Below, in pieces: positions 48,575 to 60,382 of a stretch of DNA of 64,000 bases. The notes beneath the pieces are model-generated. The model ran no database searches, was not told where the DNA came from, and saw only the letters and a list, made by a program, of their open reading frames with translations. Within the stretch, counting starts at the first letter, position 1. Every line of letters begins with the position of its first letter. Source of the DNA: Pythium myriotylum (Eukaryota > Oomycota > Peronosporomycetes > Pythiales > Pythiaceae); contig JALJCQ010000033.1 in NCBI GenBank assembly GCA_023091665.1, forward strand, positions 930,001 to 994,000. Direction: 5' to 3'. The position numbers and the translations under genes were made by a program.

Positions 48575-50205
48575 ATGGACGCGTTCGTCGTGCGCTCGGC
48601 GCAGCTGTTCGCGCGCGACACGGCGCTGCTGGTGAAGCTGTCGCAGCGCCAGGAGGCGGCGGCGCGTCGCGCGCTCGAGAGCCACGGCGCGCGCGTCGTC
48701 GTGGGTGAGCCCGCGCCGCACGAGCGCGTGACGCTGCTGGTGGGCGAGCCCGTGGATGAGGCCACGAGGCGCCGCCACCCGCGCGCCGCCGCCGTGACGC
48801 CGCAGTGGGTGAGCGACTGCGCGCGCGCGCAGACGCGGCTGCCGACAGACGCCCTCGAGCCGCCGGCCAAGAAGCGGCGAGCGCTTGACCACGAGCAGCC
48901 ACTCGAGGATGGGGCGTCTCCACGCGCTGGGACAGTGGGATCTCAAGCGCGAGCAACACCGGATCTCTCGCGACCCTGGAAGACAGTGAACAGCGGAGCG
49001 TTGTTCGCGCTCGACGCGCGCGCGACCGATTACCAGCGAGACGATGCGCCACCAGCGCGCGTCGCAGCCTTCGATCTCGACGGCACGCTCATCGTGACCA
49101 AGAGCGGCAAGCGCTTCGCGCAGAACGCCGATGACTGGAAGCTCCTGGACGCGACGCGCGTGCCCGCGACGCTCCAGCGGCTCGCGCGAGAAGGATACGC
49201 GCTCGCGATCCTCTCCAACCAGAATGGCGTCGCCAAGGGCAAGACCTCGGTGGTCGACGTCCAGCGCAAGCTCACGGCTGTCGTGAAGAAGCTCAATGTA
49301 CCCATGGTCGTGCTCTTCGCGACGCAGGACGACGAGATGCGCAAGCCGCGCACTGGCGCCTGGCGCTGGCTGCTCGGCGAGCTCGGCATCGACCCCGCGA
49401 CCGCCGACTTGAGCGAGAGCCTCTACTGCGGCGACGCCGCCGGTCGTCCCAAGATCGCAGGACGCAACAAAGACTTCGCCGCGACCGACTACGAGTTCGC
49501 GCTCAACGCCGGCGTGCAGTTCCACACGCCCGAGGCGCTCTTCTTGGACTCGACGCAGCGCGTCCACACGCGGCCAGAGATGTGGGAGATCGACTTCGAC
49601 CCGCGGTCGCTGCCCACGGCCGACGCCACGACGTCCCGACTGGACCCACCGACGAGCTCCTTGACCAGTGAGAAACAGGAACTCGTCGTGCTCGTGGGGC
49701 CGCCGGCCTCGGGCAAGAGCCACCTCGCGAAGCAGTTCACCGACTACCAAGTCGTCTGCCAAGATGAGCTCAAGACCGTCGCGAAGTGCGTCGCCGCCAG
49801 CGAGGCGGCCCTGGACGCCGGCAAGAGCGTCGTGGTGGACAGCACGAACCGCGACCCACGCAGCCGCAAGGACTGGATCGCGCTCGCGCAAAAGCGCAAC
49901 GTCGCGGTCCGCTGCTTCTTTATGGACGTGGCCAAACCCCTCTCCATGCATCTGAACACTTTCCGCAAGCTCACATCGTCCAAGGAAATCCCCGACATTG
50001 CGATCCACACGTTCTTCAAGAACTACGTCGCACCAAAGGTGAGTTGGTTGTCTCCTGATAAAAGCGCCAAAGTCATCGTTTTGACCATGCGTGGCTGTTC
50101 AAACAGGAGGAGGAAGGGTTCGATGGGGTGGTCCGCGTTCGCTTCTGCGTGGAACCCGAGTCGCTCTCGCCAGAGCACCGTCGACTTATCGTGTCGTTCC
50201 TATAA
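48575..50205 (+). CDS. PNKP: Polynucleotide kinase 3'-phosphatase with an N-terminal BRCT-like domain
   Basis: Exons 48575..50038 and 50107..50205 (68-nt intron, GTGAGT..ACAG) give 520 residues. The phosphatase has the HAD nucleophile motif DLDGT at 167-171 (VAAFDLDGTLIVTKSGK), SNQNGVAKGK, KPRTGAW and YCGDAAGRP. The kinase has the Walker A GPPASGKS at about 374-381 and the base VVDSTNRDPRSRK. Both active sites look complete. Residues 1-90 look like a BRCT domain: a helix and strand pattern ending AVTPQWVSDCARA, with the conserved W-x3-C. Animal PNKP has an FHA domain there. It repairs DNA strand-break ends (5'-OH, 3'-phosphate). The BRCT may replace the FHA for docking to XRCC-type partners; this is inference. 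Confidence 0.92.
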
Positions 50206-50323
50206 ATACATGGCGACACGAGATTGAGATACGCTTGGCACTGTTCCACTCTACGTTGGTCTGAGGCGAGCGTTCTTGCTCCGCACATGCCGATCCTATC
50301 TCCTTGATACTGACCACTCAGCC

Positions 50324-52268
50324 ATGTCGTCCAAGGTCAAGGACGGACTCTTTCTCGGCGACATCGACGCAGCGCAAGATGCCGAGTTCCTGCAGCTCAA
50401 CGGCATCGTCCACATTGTCAACTGCGTGCCGCGGCAGGTCCCCAAACTCTTCCAGCAGTCACTCGGCCTCTCGTACGTCACGTGCGACCTGGAGGAAGTG
50501 CTGCGGCGCCCGTTCTTCGATCTCAAGAACCGCCAGTTCATGGGCATCGTTCAGCTCATCGACCGAGCACTGGAGAGGACCGAAAGCGTGCTCGTCCACT
50601 CACTCAACGGGGTCAATAGGAGCCCGAGTGTTTTGATGGGCTACCTTATGGTCAAGTACTGCTGGGGAGTTGACAAGGCTTATGAGTACCTTCTGACCAA
50701 GCGAACAGACATCAAGCCTCACGAGTCGTATATCGACCAGCTCTGTCTGCTTGAAGCCCAGCTGCAGGGGCTCTTCGGGAGTCGGGCCAACGAACAGCAG
50801 CTATACGAGTGGGTTCCGTCTCTCGCGGACCCGCTGACCGACGAGATCGTGCTCGTACACACCTTTCTCAACACACCTTCGACTGCGAAGCAATTTTCCA
50901 AGAAAGATCAACCCAAGCCGCCGTCGACTAGACGACTGTCGTGGATCGACCAAGTCCCTCAAATGGTACCCCCGTCTGCCACCATGTCACTGCCCCGCGA
51001 GTGGATGTTAACTTGATTTCTTTCGTAGAAAAAACTCTATCCCTCGCTGATGATCAAGCCAGAACGCCCGCCAAACCATTCCTACAACGACATGCTGCCG
51101 GTACGGAGAAATTTTCCAGGGAACGGTGGCTGATCTCTGTCTTAAAGTCGTTTTTTCGTGACAACAGAGCAATGGATGGACTGATCTTCTCGTCCCAAGC
51201 CATCAGACGACGACAGGCTCGAGTGGCGGGACCGCCCCACGTCCCATCGCCGCTTTCTTGGACCCTCCGACTTCGGACAACGTTGTAACCTCATGTTCTG
51301 GGAACGATCCGGATGCTGACGACGACGCCTCAGCTGTGAGTCGCGGACATCGTGTTCATTCATTCTCGGTGCCAAAACGCCGCGAGATAGAGATTGAAGG
51401 CACGCTCTCGCCGAGCTCCACATCCAGCGACCGTGATGAACAAGACCTCACCATCGACGATCTCGGACCCACGCCCCTCCCAACACAGTCCAAGGCGGTT
51501 CCTCGGTATCAGCAACAAATCCGCGGCTCAGTGACCACCACTCGACTCTCACGACAGCCTCACCAACAGCAGGCACGCTCTGTTGGCAGTCATGGCAGCG
51601 TGACATCTTCGGCCTCTATGACATCATCGGCTGTGCGACTCAGCGGTGGTGGAGGGGTTACGTCCACCACTATGGCATCGTCGACAGGCAAGCCATCCAC
51701 TACAAAATCGCTTGATCACGTCAAACCGATTAAACCCGGAAGTCGAGTCACGAGCGCCAAGTCCCCAAGTAGCTCCGTGATGAAGCAGCCAATGGAGCGA
51801 CGGACATCGACGAACTCGGGTGGCTCGTTTAGCGCTCGCGGGTCATTCTCAGGTGACCTCCCTCTACCTCAGACTGTCTCCGCCTTTAGCGTCCGTCGGT
51901 CGATCATCGACACGGACCCCTGGGCAGTTGGAGGTGCTTCCACCACATTTCCAACTGCGACGCCCTCGGCCACGGCGCGCCCTCGCACCGCCCCGCCGCG
52001 GCTGCGTAAGAAAGACTCCGACTCGGGTCTCTTCGGCAGCAAGGCCAGCGCGGCTCCGGCGTCGAACACGAGCGGCGCCAACCGCGTCAACATCGACGTC
52101 TGGTCGCTGCCTGCAAGCGGCAGCAGTCGCCGTCTCTCGACAGCGCCGGGCGACAGCGGCGGCGGCACAGGCCCGTCTCTACGCCCTCAGAAGCTCTCGG
52201 GGCGGAATTTCCTCAGCGCGAGCGCCGCGGCGTCGCGTCCGAAGGCCTCGCGCGCGCAGTGGAAGTAG
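50324..52268 (+). CDS. Dual-specificity-phosphatase-like pseudoenzyme (catalytic Cys replaced by Ser)
   Basis: Three exons, 50324..50965, 51029..51100 and 51168..52268, give 604 residues; introns are 63 and 67 nt. Residues 5-150 are a DUSP fold: VKDGLFLGDIDAAQDAEFL, IVNC, YVTCDLEE, and the signature region VLVHSLNGVNRSPSVLMGYLM. The signature H-C-x5-R is H92-S93-x5-R99 here, encoded by TCA at 50600-50602, so the enzyme should be catalytically dead, as in STYX-type pseudophosphatases. The aspartate region is kept. Residues 215-604 are Ser/Thr-rich and disordered. It probably binds phosphoproteins without hydrolysing them. The exon 1 donor (GTACCC) is weak but is the only one I find in phase. 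Confidence 0.82.
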
Positions 52269-52421
52269 CCCATACTAGCAGTGAGATGAGAAAATAGAGC
52301 CAGCCCCCCATTCACGTTGAAGTTCGTGGAGCTCCTCGGTGGCCTCATATTTCTTGCGGCTGTCGTAGAGCTGTTCGGTCGACTCAGATTGGCTGGTGGA
52401 CTGTATCCAAGTCGTTCCCGC

Positions 52422-54443
52422 ATGGGCAACTCGGCGCTCGCGTGCTTCCGCGCGACGGCCATGGACGCCGCGGCAGACGGCGGCGCCGCGCTGCTCGTCT
52501 CGGCGGACCTCGCGGGGCTCGCTAGCAGGTGAGGAGGCCGTTGCGACGCTCGAACGAGGCGCTCACGAGCAGCTACAGAGACACGCCGCTTCGCGTGCCG
52601 CTCGGACGCGCCGAGCTCCAGGAGCGCGCGCTGTGGACCGCGCGCGTCGTAGCGCTCAAGCGCGCGCTCGTGGGCTCGCTGAGCAAGGCGCGCGACGTGC
52701 ATGCCACGCTCGCGGCCGACGCGCGAGACGAACACGTCGCGAGCGAGAGCGCCAGCCGCGTGTACGTCGCTGTGCTCGCGTGCGGACGCTGCGGAAGACC
52801 GAGCGACTGCGACTGCGGATGGCGACGCGAGCACGTGATTCCCCCGGCGCTTGAATCGCGTTCGCTCATGCAGCTGCTGCCTCGACTACTCGTACGTTCT
52901 TCTTCGTTAGCATTCGCCCCATGCGGTATAGAGCTTACTAGCGAGATGCTCGCAGCCCAACGTGTTCAAACGAGAGACCGGACCACCTCGCTTGCTCCAC
53001 CTACGGCTATTCGAGAGCGAGTGCCCACCGAACTTCTGGCTTGAAGCCGCTATCACAAATTTCAAAGTGGTGGATCCGATGGTCGAGAGGCCGCGCGCAG
53101 TGAGACGTTTACTTCTTGTTTTGGTGATCAACGCATCTCACGTCGCATACAGGTCTTCCGAGTCGATGTTCAGTTCGGCGAGCAAAAGTGGTCAGTCTCG
53201 AGGCGCTTCCAGGATTTTGCTCGGCTCCAAACATCGCTGACGGTAGCTCACGGGGAGGCAATACTGCCAGAGCTCCCACCCACCACTTGGTATGACGTCT
53301 CACGATTAGTTGGCTCCCCTCCGTTCACCGACCGTGGACTTTCACAGGCTTCGTCGACTTGATGACGAATTCCTACACGATCGACGAAAAGCTCTCGAAC
53401 GATACCTTTGCAGCCTTCTTCTCATTGACGGAGTCTGTGACAGCGTCGAATTGCTCTCGTTTCTTGGTGGTGAGGGAAATGGGTGAGTGACGGCTGCTGT
53501 CACTTGAATACTTACAGTGTTGATTGTGTAGCTGTCTCTACCAACCAAGAAACACTTCTTCGTCCTGGGCCGGACTCACTCTCTCCGACCGAGGTCCTCC
53601 ATCTACGTGTGCTCCAGCACTACGTCCGCGCAGGAGATCTACTCTTGTTTCAAAGTCATGGGCTCGTGAGTTCTCTCCAGCGCTCTGCAACTGGTTCGGA
53701 ATGGGACCACGTCGCGATTGTCGTTCCTCGAGCAAGCGACGACGACAACAAAGGATTCTTGTTGCTGGAAGCGACAGGTGATGGGGTGACGGCGTTTTCT
53801 CTCGTACGGCGGCGTATACATTCACTGCGACATCCAGTCACTGATGCTACACGCTATGTTCCCTAGACCTCTCGTCTTTACGCATATTCCACCTTCCACA
53901 CCAGAAGGATCTCCGTCCGTCGTCTCCACACTCCATTGATCAGCGATATCGTACGCAGCGAGTTGCTCGCGCGCTTTACCGAACGTGTCAAGGGCCGCCC
54001 TTACGGCCTCAGCGTGAGCAAGGTGCTGCGGACCAACGAGTCTCAGCGCATGAACAGCAGACATCCCTCGTGGGCGATGGACGCCGGCTGTGGTGACGAC
54101 TACTTCTGTTCAGAACTTGTACGTGCACATTTCAACTTTATCCGCTTTTTGGTCCAAGTTGATCTTTATGTGTTTCTCAGATTGCCGATGCATACAAGGC
54201 TCTTGGCCTCGTGGAGAGCTCCATCCCGTCCAGCAATTTCTGGCCCAGTAGGTGCAAGGTCTCAGCTTTCCCTCTTGCCGTATTGATTGATGACTACTTG
54301 CAGGCTCCTTCGCTCCCGGAGCCTTTATGGACGTGGAAATAGGCCGCCATGGGGCCTCGCTGGGCAACACGATCGCCGTTGACTGCCTCATGCTGGAAGT
54401 GGCGCTCGCGTCACGCGTGGTGGTCTCTGGGAAAACTATATAG
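52422..54443 (+). CDS. PX domain protein with a papain-like NlpC/P60 (YiiX-type) domain
   Basis: Nine exons in phase: 52422..52528, 52573..52891, 52956..53099, 53153..53289, 53348..53469, 53532..53803, 53867..54118, 54181..54247 and 54304..54443, giving 519 residues; the first intron is 44 nt. The N-terminus MGNSALACF fits N-myristoylation at Gly2 with a nearby Cys. Residues about 155-275 are a PX domain (WSVSRRFQDFARLQ, LPELPPTTWLRRLDDEFLHDRRKALERYL). Residues about 300-510 resemble a permuted papain fold of the NlpC/P60 YiiX type: GDLLLFQSHG, the His in WDHVAIVV (His336), and the Cys in DYFCSEL (Cys448), followed by FWPSSFAPG. His before Cys is the permuted order. A membrane-bound hydrolase or acyltransferase acting on lipid or protein is inferred. 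Confidence 0.8.
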
Positions 54444-54520
54444 AAACGTTGCACCGTTCATTTCTATCCGCGATCTTGAAGCGACACGTCGCTTCGCACT
54501 TCCATTGTTCCTCCATTCCG

Positions 54521-57500
54521 ATGAAGAAGCTCTTCCGGCTAGCATCCAAGTTCCACGGCCAAGGCCGCGTGGTCTTCGCATGGCAGCCAGGCGGCAACTT
54601 CCTCGCCACGGCTGGCAAGAATGGGCTCGTGCACATCTTCGATCGCCAGGGCGAGCAGTACGACGAGTTTGGGCTCGACATGGCCACGCCCGTGATCGCG
54701 CTCGACTGGGATCCAGAGGGTGGCACGCTTGCAGTGCTGCAGCAAGGCAGCAGCGTCGTGCCACTGTGGAGCTTGAGCTCGCGTCAGACGCAGAATGTAG
54801 ACACCAATCTCAAAGACCCGTCCTTCCTCAAATGGTCCGCCAGCGGAGCACAGCTCGCAGTCGGTACGCAGAAAGGTAACCTCGTGCTTTACTCCAAGGC
54901 CACGCGCAAGATCGTCCCCGTGCTGGGCAAGCACTCCAAGCGCATCACAGCCGGGGCCTGGAACTCGGTGGACAGCCTCGTGCTAGGATCAGAAGATAAG
55001 ATGATCACTGTCAGCAACGCCAAGGGAGACACGATCGAGATGCGCGAGCTCAATCTCGTGCCCATGGAAATCAAATTTGGCCGCAAACGCGGCGATTCGA
55101 TCAAGTCTGCGGAGCAGATCGTGGCTATCAGCATCACGCGCTCCATCATCCTCTTCGACCTCAAGGACCCAGCCAACCCCATCGAGCTCACGTTCCAAGC
55201 TGTACGTATCGGTGACTAGTGTTTGAGTTTTGTTGTGGCGCTAACCGAGGTATCGCGCCTAGCACTACGGATCCATCGTTTTCTTTGAGTGGTTCGGCGA
55301 CGGTCTGATCCTCATCGCCTTCTCCGAGGGCTTCATCATCGTCATCTCGACCAAGATCGATGTTCGTGGCTCCGCTTTCCTCTAGTCTGGTGAAACATAC
55401 TGACTTCTTCGTCGATGTGCAGGAAGCCGGCGAGGAGGTTTTCTCTGGGCGATTCTTCACGGAGCGCATTTACGCAGCATGCTACTCGTTCGCACTCAAC
55501 CGTATGGCGATCAGTGGAGACAGCGGAATCAAGGTCATCGACATGGCCGGCTACGCTGAGATCACAAGCGACGCCGTCAAACTCACAGACGCCGAGGAGA
55601 ACGAGGCGAGCTTGATGGCCTTCACCTCGGACGGACAGATCCTGACGGTTGCGTCACCGAGTGGCAACATCCAGAACTTCCTCGCCCGCATGCCCAAGAT
55701 CTTCGACTACTACAGCAACTACGTCGCGTATTTGAGCTCGCTGCGAGAATTGAGCGTGGTCGATGTGCTTGGCCATGACAATCCGATTCACATCTCGGTG
55801 TCAATCGAGCCGTCATTTATCACGCTTGGGCCGCGCCACGTCGCCGTGGGTATGAACAATCGCGTCTGGTACTACCGCTGCGACGGACGCGCAAGCGACG
55901 CACTTGTGAATGAGCAGCAGTATCTTGGCCGCGTGACGAGCGTCAAGCTCAACCGTGACTACGCCTGTGTGCTGTGCGATGGCAAGGCGAGCCTCCACCT
56001 AATTGAGCCTGGTGCTAGTGGACACGCCGACCTGCAGGAAGAGCAAGGAAAGATCTTTTCGAGCTCCTCGGGAGGCGGACGCGACGAGCGTAACAACGAG
56101 ATCAGCGCCATTGCCCTCACCAAGGACTTTTTCATCTACGCGACGTCCAACGGCACGGGCGCAATCCACTTCTTCTATCTTGGCGAGTGGAAGTTCCTCG
56201 ATGGTTGCTCCTACCGCCACGACGATGGCGTGGGCATCGTCTCGATCGCACCCAATCGTGACGGCACACGCGTCGTCTTCCTAGACTCTCGCCGTCGTGG
56301 CTACATCCTCCATGCGCCGACGCGGGAGGCGCTCTATATTCCAAGTGTGCCGACCACAACCACTTCTATACTCTGGGACACAGTCGACCCGAATGTCTTT
56401 GTCGCACTGCAGCCGACCGAGCTCTGTCTCTTCCTCTACACAGACGTCACTGTGAATGGCCCGGAGGTAACGCAACTTGGGCTACTCGAGATTAACGAAG
56501 GCGAGGTGCTAATTGCGCCGAAAGCCACGCCCATTGCCACGGGGTTGTCGCCCATTCTCGTCTGCAACGGCGTTGTCACATGCCAGCACCTGTCTGGCAA
56601 GCTCACGACGTTCACGTCCTGCACGCACGACCAACTCGCCAGCAAAAGCTCGCGTAGCGTGCCGACGCCCGACACGGAGCGCGCTATGTTCCGTCAGAAC
56701 CTGAGTCTGCTGCGCATGGACGCAGCGTGGAAGCTCGCTTGTAGCCTGAACCTGCGCGACTACTGGCTCGCGCTCGCTGGCCGCGCCATGCACACGCTCG
56801 ACATCGGCGTGGCCAAGCGAGCTTACCGACAGCTCGGGGACGCAGGCATGGTGCTCGGACTCGACCGCATTGAGAATATCGAGGAGAAAAATTTGCTTGC
56901 GGGCCACGTTTCGATGCTCTTCGGGGACTACGGCGAGGCACGACGGCTGTTCCTCGACTCGAGCGACCCCATGGCCGCGCTCCACATGCAGAAGCACTTG
57001 CTGCAGTGGGACCAGGCGCTCAAGCTCGCCGACTCGCTGGCAGTCGAGCTCGTGCCGGAACTGAGTGTCGCCTACGGCACGCAGCTCGAGTTCCGCGGCG
57101 AGTTTGAAGGCGCGCTCAAGATGTACGAGCACGCTGTCAACGTCTCTGACGAGCACGGGAACGCTGTGCCGTGCGCTGAGAAACTGCGTCAGCAGAGCCT
57201 CGCGGGTGTTGCGCGGTGCACGTTCCGCCTCGGTGACCTTCGCCGTGGGATCCGACTCGTAGGCGATGTGGGCGACGTCGGTCTCTACAAAGAGTGTGCG
57301 ATGATCCTTGAGGGCATGAAGCAGCATGGCGACGCCGCAGCGCTGTACGAGAAGGGCGAGATGTTCGAGAAGGCGGCTCAGATCTACATCCAGATGAAGA
57401 ACCTGGCCAAGGCTGCTCCCCTCATGGCCAAAGTAAAGACACCCAAGATCCATTCCCAGTATGGACGCGCAAAGGAGGCAGTCGGAGACTTCGCCGCGGC

Positions 57501-58830
57501 ATCGGACGCCTACGCAGCCGCGGGTGATATGGACAACGTCGTGCGCATTCAACTCGAGAACCTGCACAACCCGGAGACCGCGTTCTCGATCGTGCGTGAG
57601 ACCAAGTCGTCCGAAGGCGCATTGGTCGCGGCCAAGTTCTGCACGGAGACAGGCAATTACAAGTGTGCGATTGAGTTCCTGCTCATGGCCAATAAGGAAG
57701 AGGAGGCGTTCTCGCTGGCCATGGCCCACGGCGAGGTCGACGCCTTCGCGCAGCAGCTCGGCGAGCGCATTTCGGTCGAGCGCGCAGGCAAAGTGGCCCA
57801 GCACTATGAGCAGACGCAGGCGCTGAGTCGCGCGGCGGAGTTCTACCAGATCTGCGGCAACTACCACAAGGCCTTGCGGCTCTTCTTGCAGTGTGGAGAT
57901 GCAGAGCTCGGCAAGGCTATCGAGGTCGTGGGCAAGGCGCGTAACGACATGCTCACGCACACGCTGATCGACCATCTCATGGGTGAGACGGACGGCATCC
58001 CCAAGGACCCGAACCATATCTTCCGGCTTTACATGGCGCTCGGCAACTACGCGCAGGCCGCCAAGACTGCGATCATCATCTCGCGCCAGGAACAGGAGCT
58101 TGGCAATTACAAGGTCGCTCACGACGTGCTCGTGGAGACCCACCGACAACTCGAGAGCCACAAGATCCAGGTGAGCCAGGAACTGCGCACGTCGCTCATG
58201 CTGCTCCACAGCTACATCCTCGTGAAGAAGCTGGTCAAGCGCGGCGACCACATGGCGGCGGCGCGCATGCTCGTGCGCGTGGCCAAACACATCTCCAAGT
58301 TCCCCACGCACGTCTCCAACATCCTCATCTCGGCCGTCATCGAATGCCAGCGCGCGGGACTCAAGGCCTTGAGCTACGACTACGCGACAACGCTCATGAA
58401 GCCCGAGTACCGCAACGCCATGGACAAGGAGATCAAACGGAAGATCGAGGCCATCGTGCGGCGCCCCAACAAGGAGCAGGCGCCCGATGCCGTCACGCCG
58501 TGCCCATTCTGTGGAAGCGAGCTACCGGAGGCTGAGCTCGACTGCGCCAAGTGCAAGAACTGGGTGCCCTACTGCATCGTCACGGTGAGCACGCTGAGTC
58601 GATTTGGTTTGTGGAGACGGAGACTCACGGTGTTGCGTTAGGGCTATCACATGGTCAAGGACGACTGGTCCAGGTGTCCGCGGTGCTCGTTCCCGGCGCT
58701 GCACTCGCAGTTCGTGGCGCACTTGGAGGCCGACGCGACGTGCCCCATGTGCGAGCAGCCCGTGGCGCCGTCCGAGATCCACCGCAGCGCCCCCGCGGAG
58801 CTCAAGGCGTCGAGCGACGAGTCCCCGTGA
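54521..58830 (+). CDS. WDR19: IFT144/WDR19, intraflagellar transport complex A
   Basis: Four exons, 54521..55201, 55263..55361, 55423..58584 and 58642..58830, give 1,376 residues (human 1,342). The donor of exon 2 is GTTCGT. Residues 1-360 are WD repeats: VVFAWQPGGNFLATAGKNGLVHIFDRQG, LKWSASGAQLAVGTQKGNL, VLGKHSKRITAGAWN and GSEDKMITVSN are near-diagnostic for WDR19. A second beta-propeller follows to about 660. The C-terminal two thirds are TPR-like helices (MYEHAVNVSDEHG, GDFAAASDAYAAAGD). The end has Cys-rich zinc-binding pairs (CPFCGSELPEAELDCAKC, CPRCSFPALH, CPMCEQ). IFT-A drives retrograde transport and membrane protein entry into cilia. Confidence 0.96.
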
Positions 58831-58883
58831 GACCAAGAGGGAAAACAAGCGTTCTATTACGTTCATGTACATGTTTCTATCGC

Positions 58884-59735
58884 TCACGACATCCACTGCA
58901 TGGTCTTCTCGTACACGAGGAAAGTGACGGCGCTCACGGGGAACGCGCGCAGCATGGTCGCGCCGAAGCCTTTGAGGAAGAACTGCGCGCCCTCGCTCTT
59001 GACGTGCTCTCTCGTGAGCTGCAGCGCGCTCTTGGAGGCGTGGAGGTCTTGGCTCTGGACGCACGACTTGACCACGTCCATGGGCTGGCTGAAGAACCAG
59101 GACGTGGAGCCGGCGACGCCGCCCGCGAGCAGCAGGCGCAGGTCGGTCTCTTTGTCGGCGTCGCCGCCCGTGAGCGCCTGCTTGGTGAGCTCGTAGGCGT
59201 AGAAGTAGAGCCCGAAGGCCGGCATGTCGCGCAGCAGACACATCTCCCAGCCGCGGAAGAGCCCGCGCAGGCCGACGGTGCGGTGGATGCGCCGCGCGCA
59301 GTCGATGGAGCTCTCTCCGGCGCCGGCGCGGCGGTGGTCGACCTGGAGCTGGATCTTGACGTGCTCCGAGGGCGCGGCGAAGACGGTCTGCACGGCGCCC
59401 GCGGCGGCGCCGGCGACGAGGTGCTCTCCGGCCGAGAGCGCGTCGCGGCCCGAGGCGTCTCGGAGCGCGCGCGAGACGGCGCCCTGGACGCCGAAGACGA
59501 CGGCGTTGATGGGCGCGTTCGAGAGCACGGGCGAGAGCAGCCCTTTGTAGAGGCCCTGGGGGCCTTCCTGGCGCACGATGAGGCGCAGCGTGCGCGCGAC
59601 GCCGCGCGTGGCGAGCGCCGGCGCGTCCGTCTGGAGCCGCACTTTGACCGTGTCGAGCGGGTGGCCCGCCACGATGCCCGCCACGCCGCCCACGGTGCCG
59701 GCGTTCAGGTCCTTGGCCACGTCGATCCACTCCAT
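58884..59735 (-). CDS. Mitochondrial carrier (SLC25), carnitine/basic amino acid type
   Basis: Single exon of 283 residues from ATG at 59735; the frame stays open upstream only because it reads through an A-rich tract as lysines. Three carrier repeats are visible, with PLDTVKVRLQ (repeat 1), APSEHVKIQLQ (repeat 2) and QPMDVVKSCVQS (repeat 3). Six membrane helices are expected in the inner mitochondrial membrane. The combination GLFRGWEMCLLRDMPAFGLYFYAYE is typical of the SLC25A20/A29/ornithine carrier branch. The exact substrate (carnitine/acylcarnitine or a basic amino acid) cannot be set by eye. It converges on IFT144 with 53 bp between them. Confidence 0.92.
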   Translation of the reverse strand: MEWIDVAKDLNAGTVGGVAGIVAGHPLDTVKVRLQTDAPALATRGVARTLRLIVRQEGPQGLYKGLLSPVLSNAPINAVVFGVQGAVSRALRDASGRDALSAGEHLVAGAAAGAVQTVFAAPSEHVKIQLQVDHRRAGAGESSIDCARRIHRTVGLRGLFRGWEMCLLRDMPAFGLYFYAYELTKQALTGGDADKETDLRLLLAGGVAGSTSWFFSQPMDVVKSCVQSQDLHASKSALQLTREHVKSEGAQFFLKGFGATMLRAFPVSAVTFLVYEKTMQWMS

Positions 59736-59886
59736 GCCGTTCGTCGACAGAGTGGATCCCCCGAGGTTCAAGCGAGCCAGCCCGCGCGCGAGTGACAAAA
59801 CGTGCCTAACGACGAGAAGGGAGGGAAGGAAGGAACCAGGAGAATACCGGTGCGAAGACCGGTAGACACGCGGGCATTTGCACCGG

Positions 59887-59906
59887 ATTTGTGCGACAGG
59901 ACGGCC

Positions 59907-59950
<44 letters not shown>

Positions 59951-60382
59951 GAGGGAATGTATGGGACCCGACATAAATTTTGAGAGTATCACGGGGCATC
60001 TGAAAAGCTTCTAACTCCAGCGAATGATCCTTACCAAGACTGTCACAATGGGCCGAAGTACCAACCATGCTCAGCTGCCGCGCCTCCAAGAGGCTATGGT
60101 AGTAGACCCTATTCTCACGGGGTTAAATGCCCGCGCTGACCGGCTTGCTGCTTCGGATGCAAATTTTCAAGCTATTTGGAGTCAAACGGTTCGCGCTTTC
60201 CTTCGTCGAGGATGTAATTCTACCAGCAGACGTTGCAGCTGAGGGAGACACCCACATCTTGCAGATCACCTAGACTAAATTTAGTAGACAAGGCAAAAAT
60301 GTACTGATAAGGTATAGAGTAAATTCATGTGCAAGAGAAAAATCGATCCAGGAAATGAGCTATTTGTGACGAGCGGCCAGCT
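59887..60382 (-). mobile_element. Possible retroposon with a 40-nt A tail (on the minus strand)
   Basis: A run of 40 T at 59910-59949 would be the A tail of an element on the minus strand, whose body would be about 59950-60361. Near-repeats flank it: ATTTGTG..CGGCCAGCT at 59887-59910 and again at 60362-60382, with a different middle (8 versus 5 bases). These resemble an old, imperfect target-site duplication. The body has only a short open frame (60024-60242, plus strand) and no recognised domain. A SINE-like or processed insert is the inference; a simple T-run in intergenic DNA is the alternative. Confidence 0.4.

Noticed and set aside
48491..50008. Minus-strand frame of 505 codons over PNKP
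   Set aside because: Antisense shadow of PNKP, whose phosphatase and kinase motifs are on the plus strand.
56509..58311. Minus-strand frame of 600 codons over IFT144
   Set aside because: Antisense shadow; the plus strand encodes clear IFT144 motifs over the same bases.
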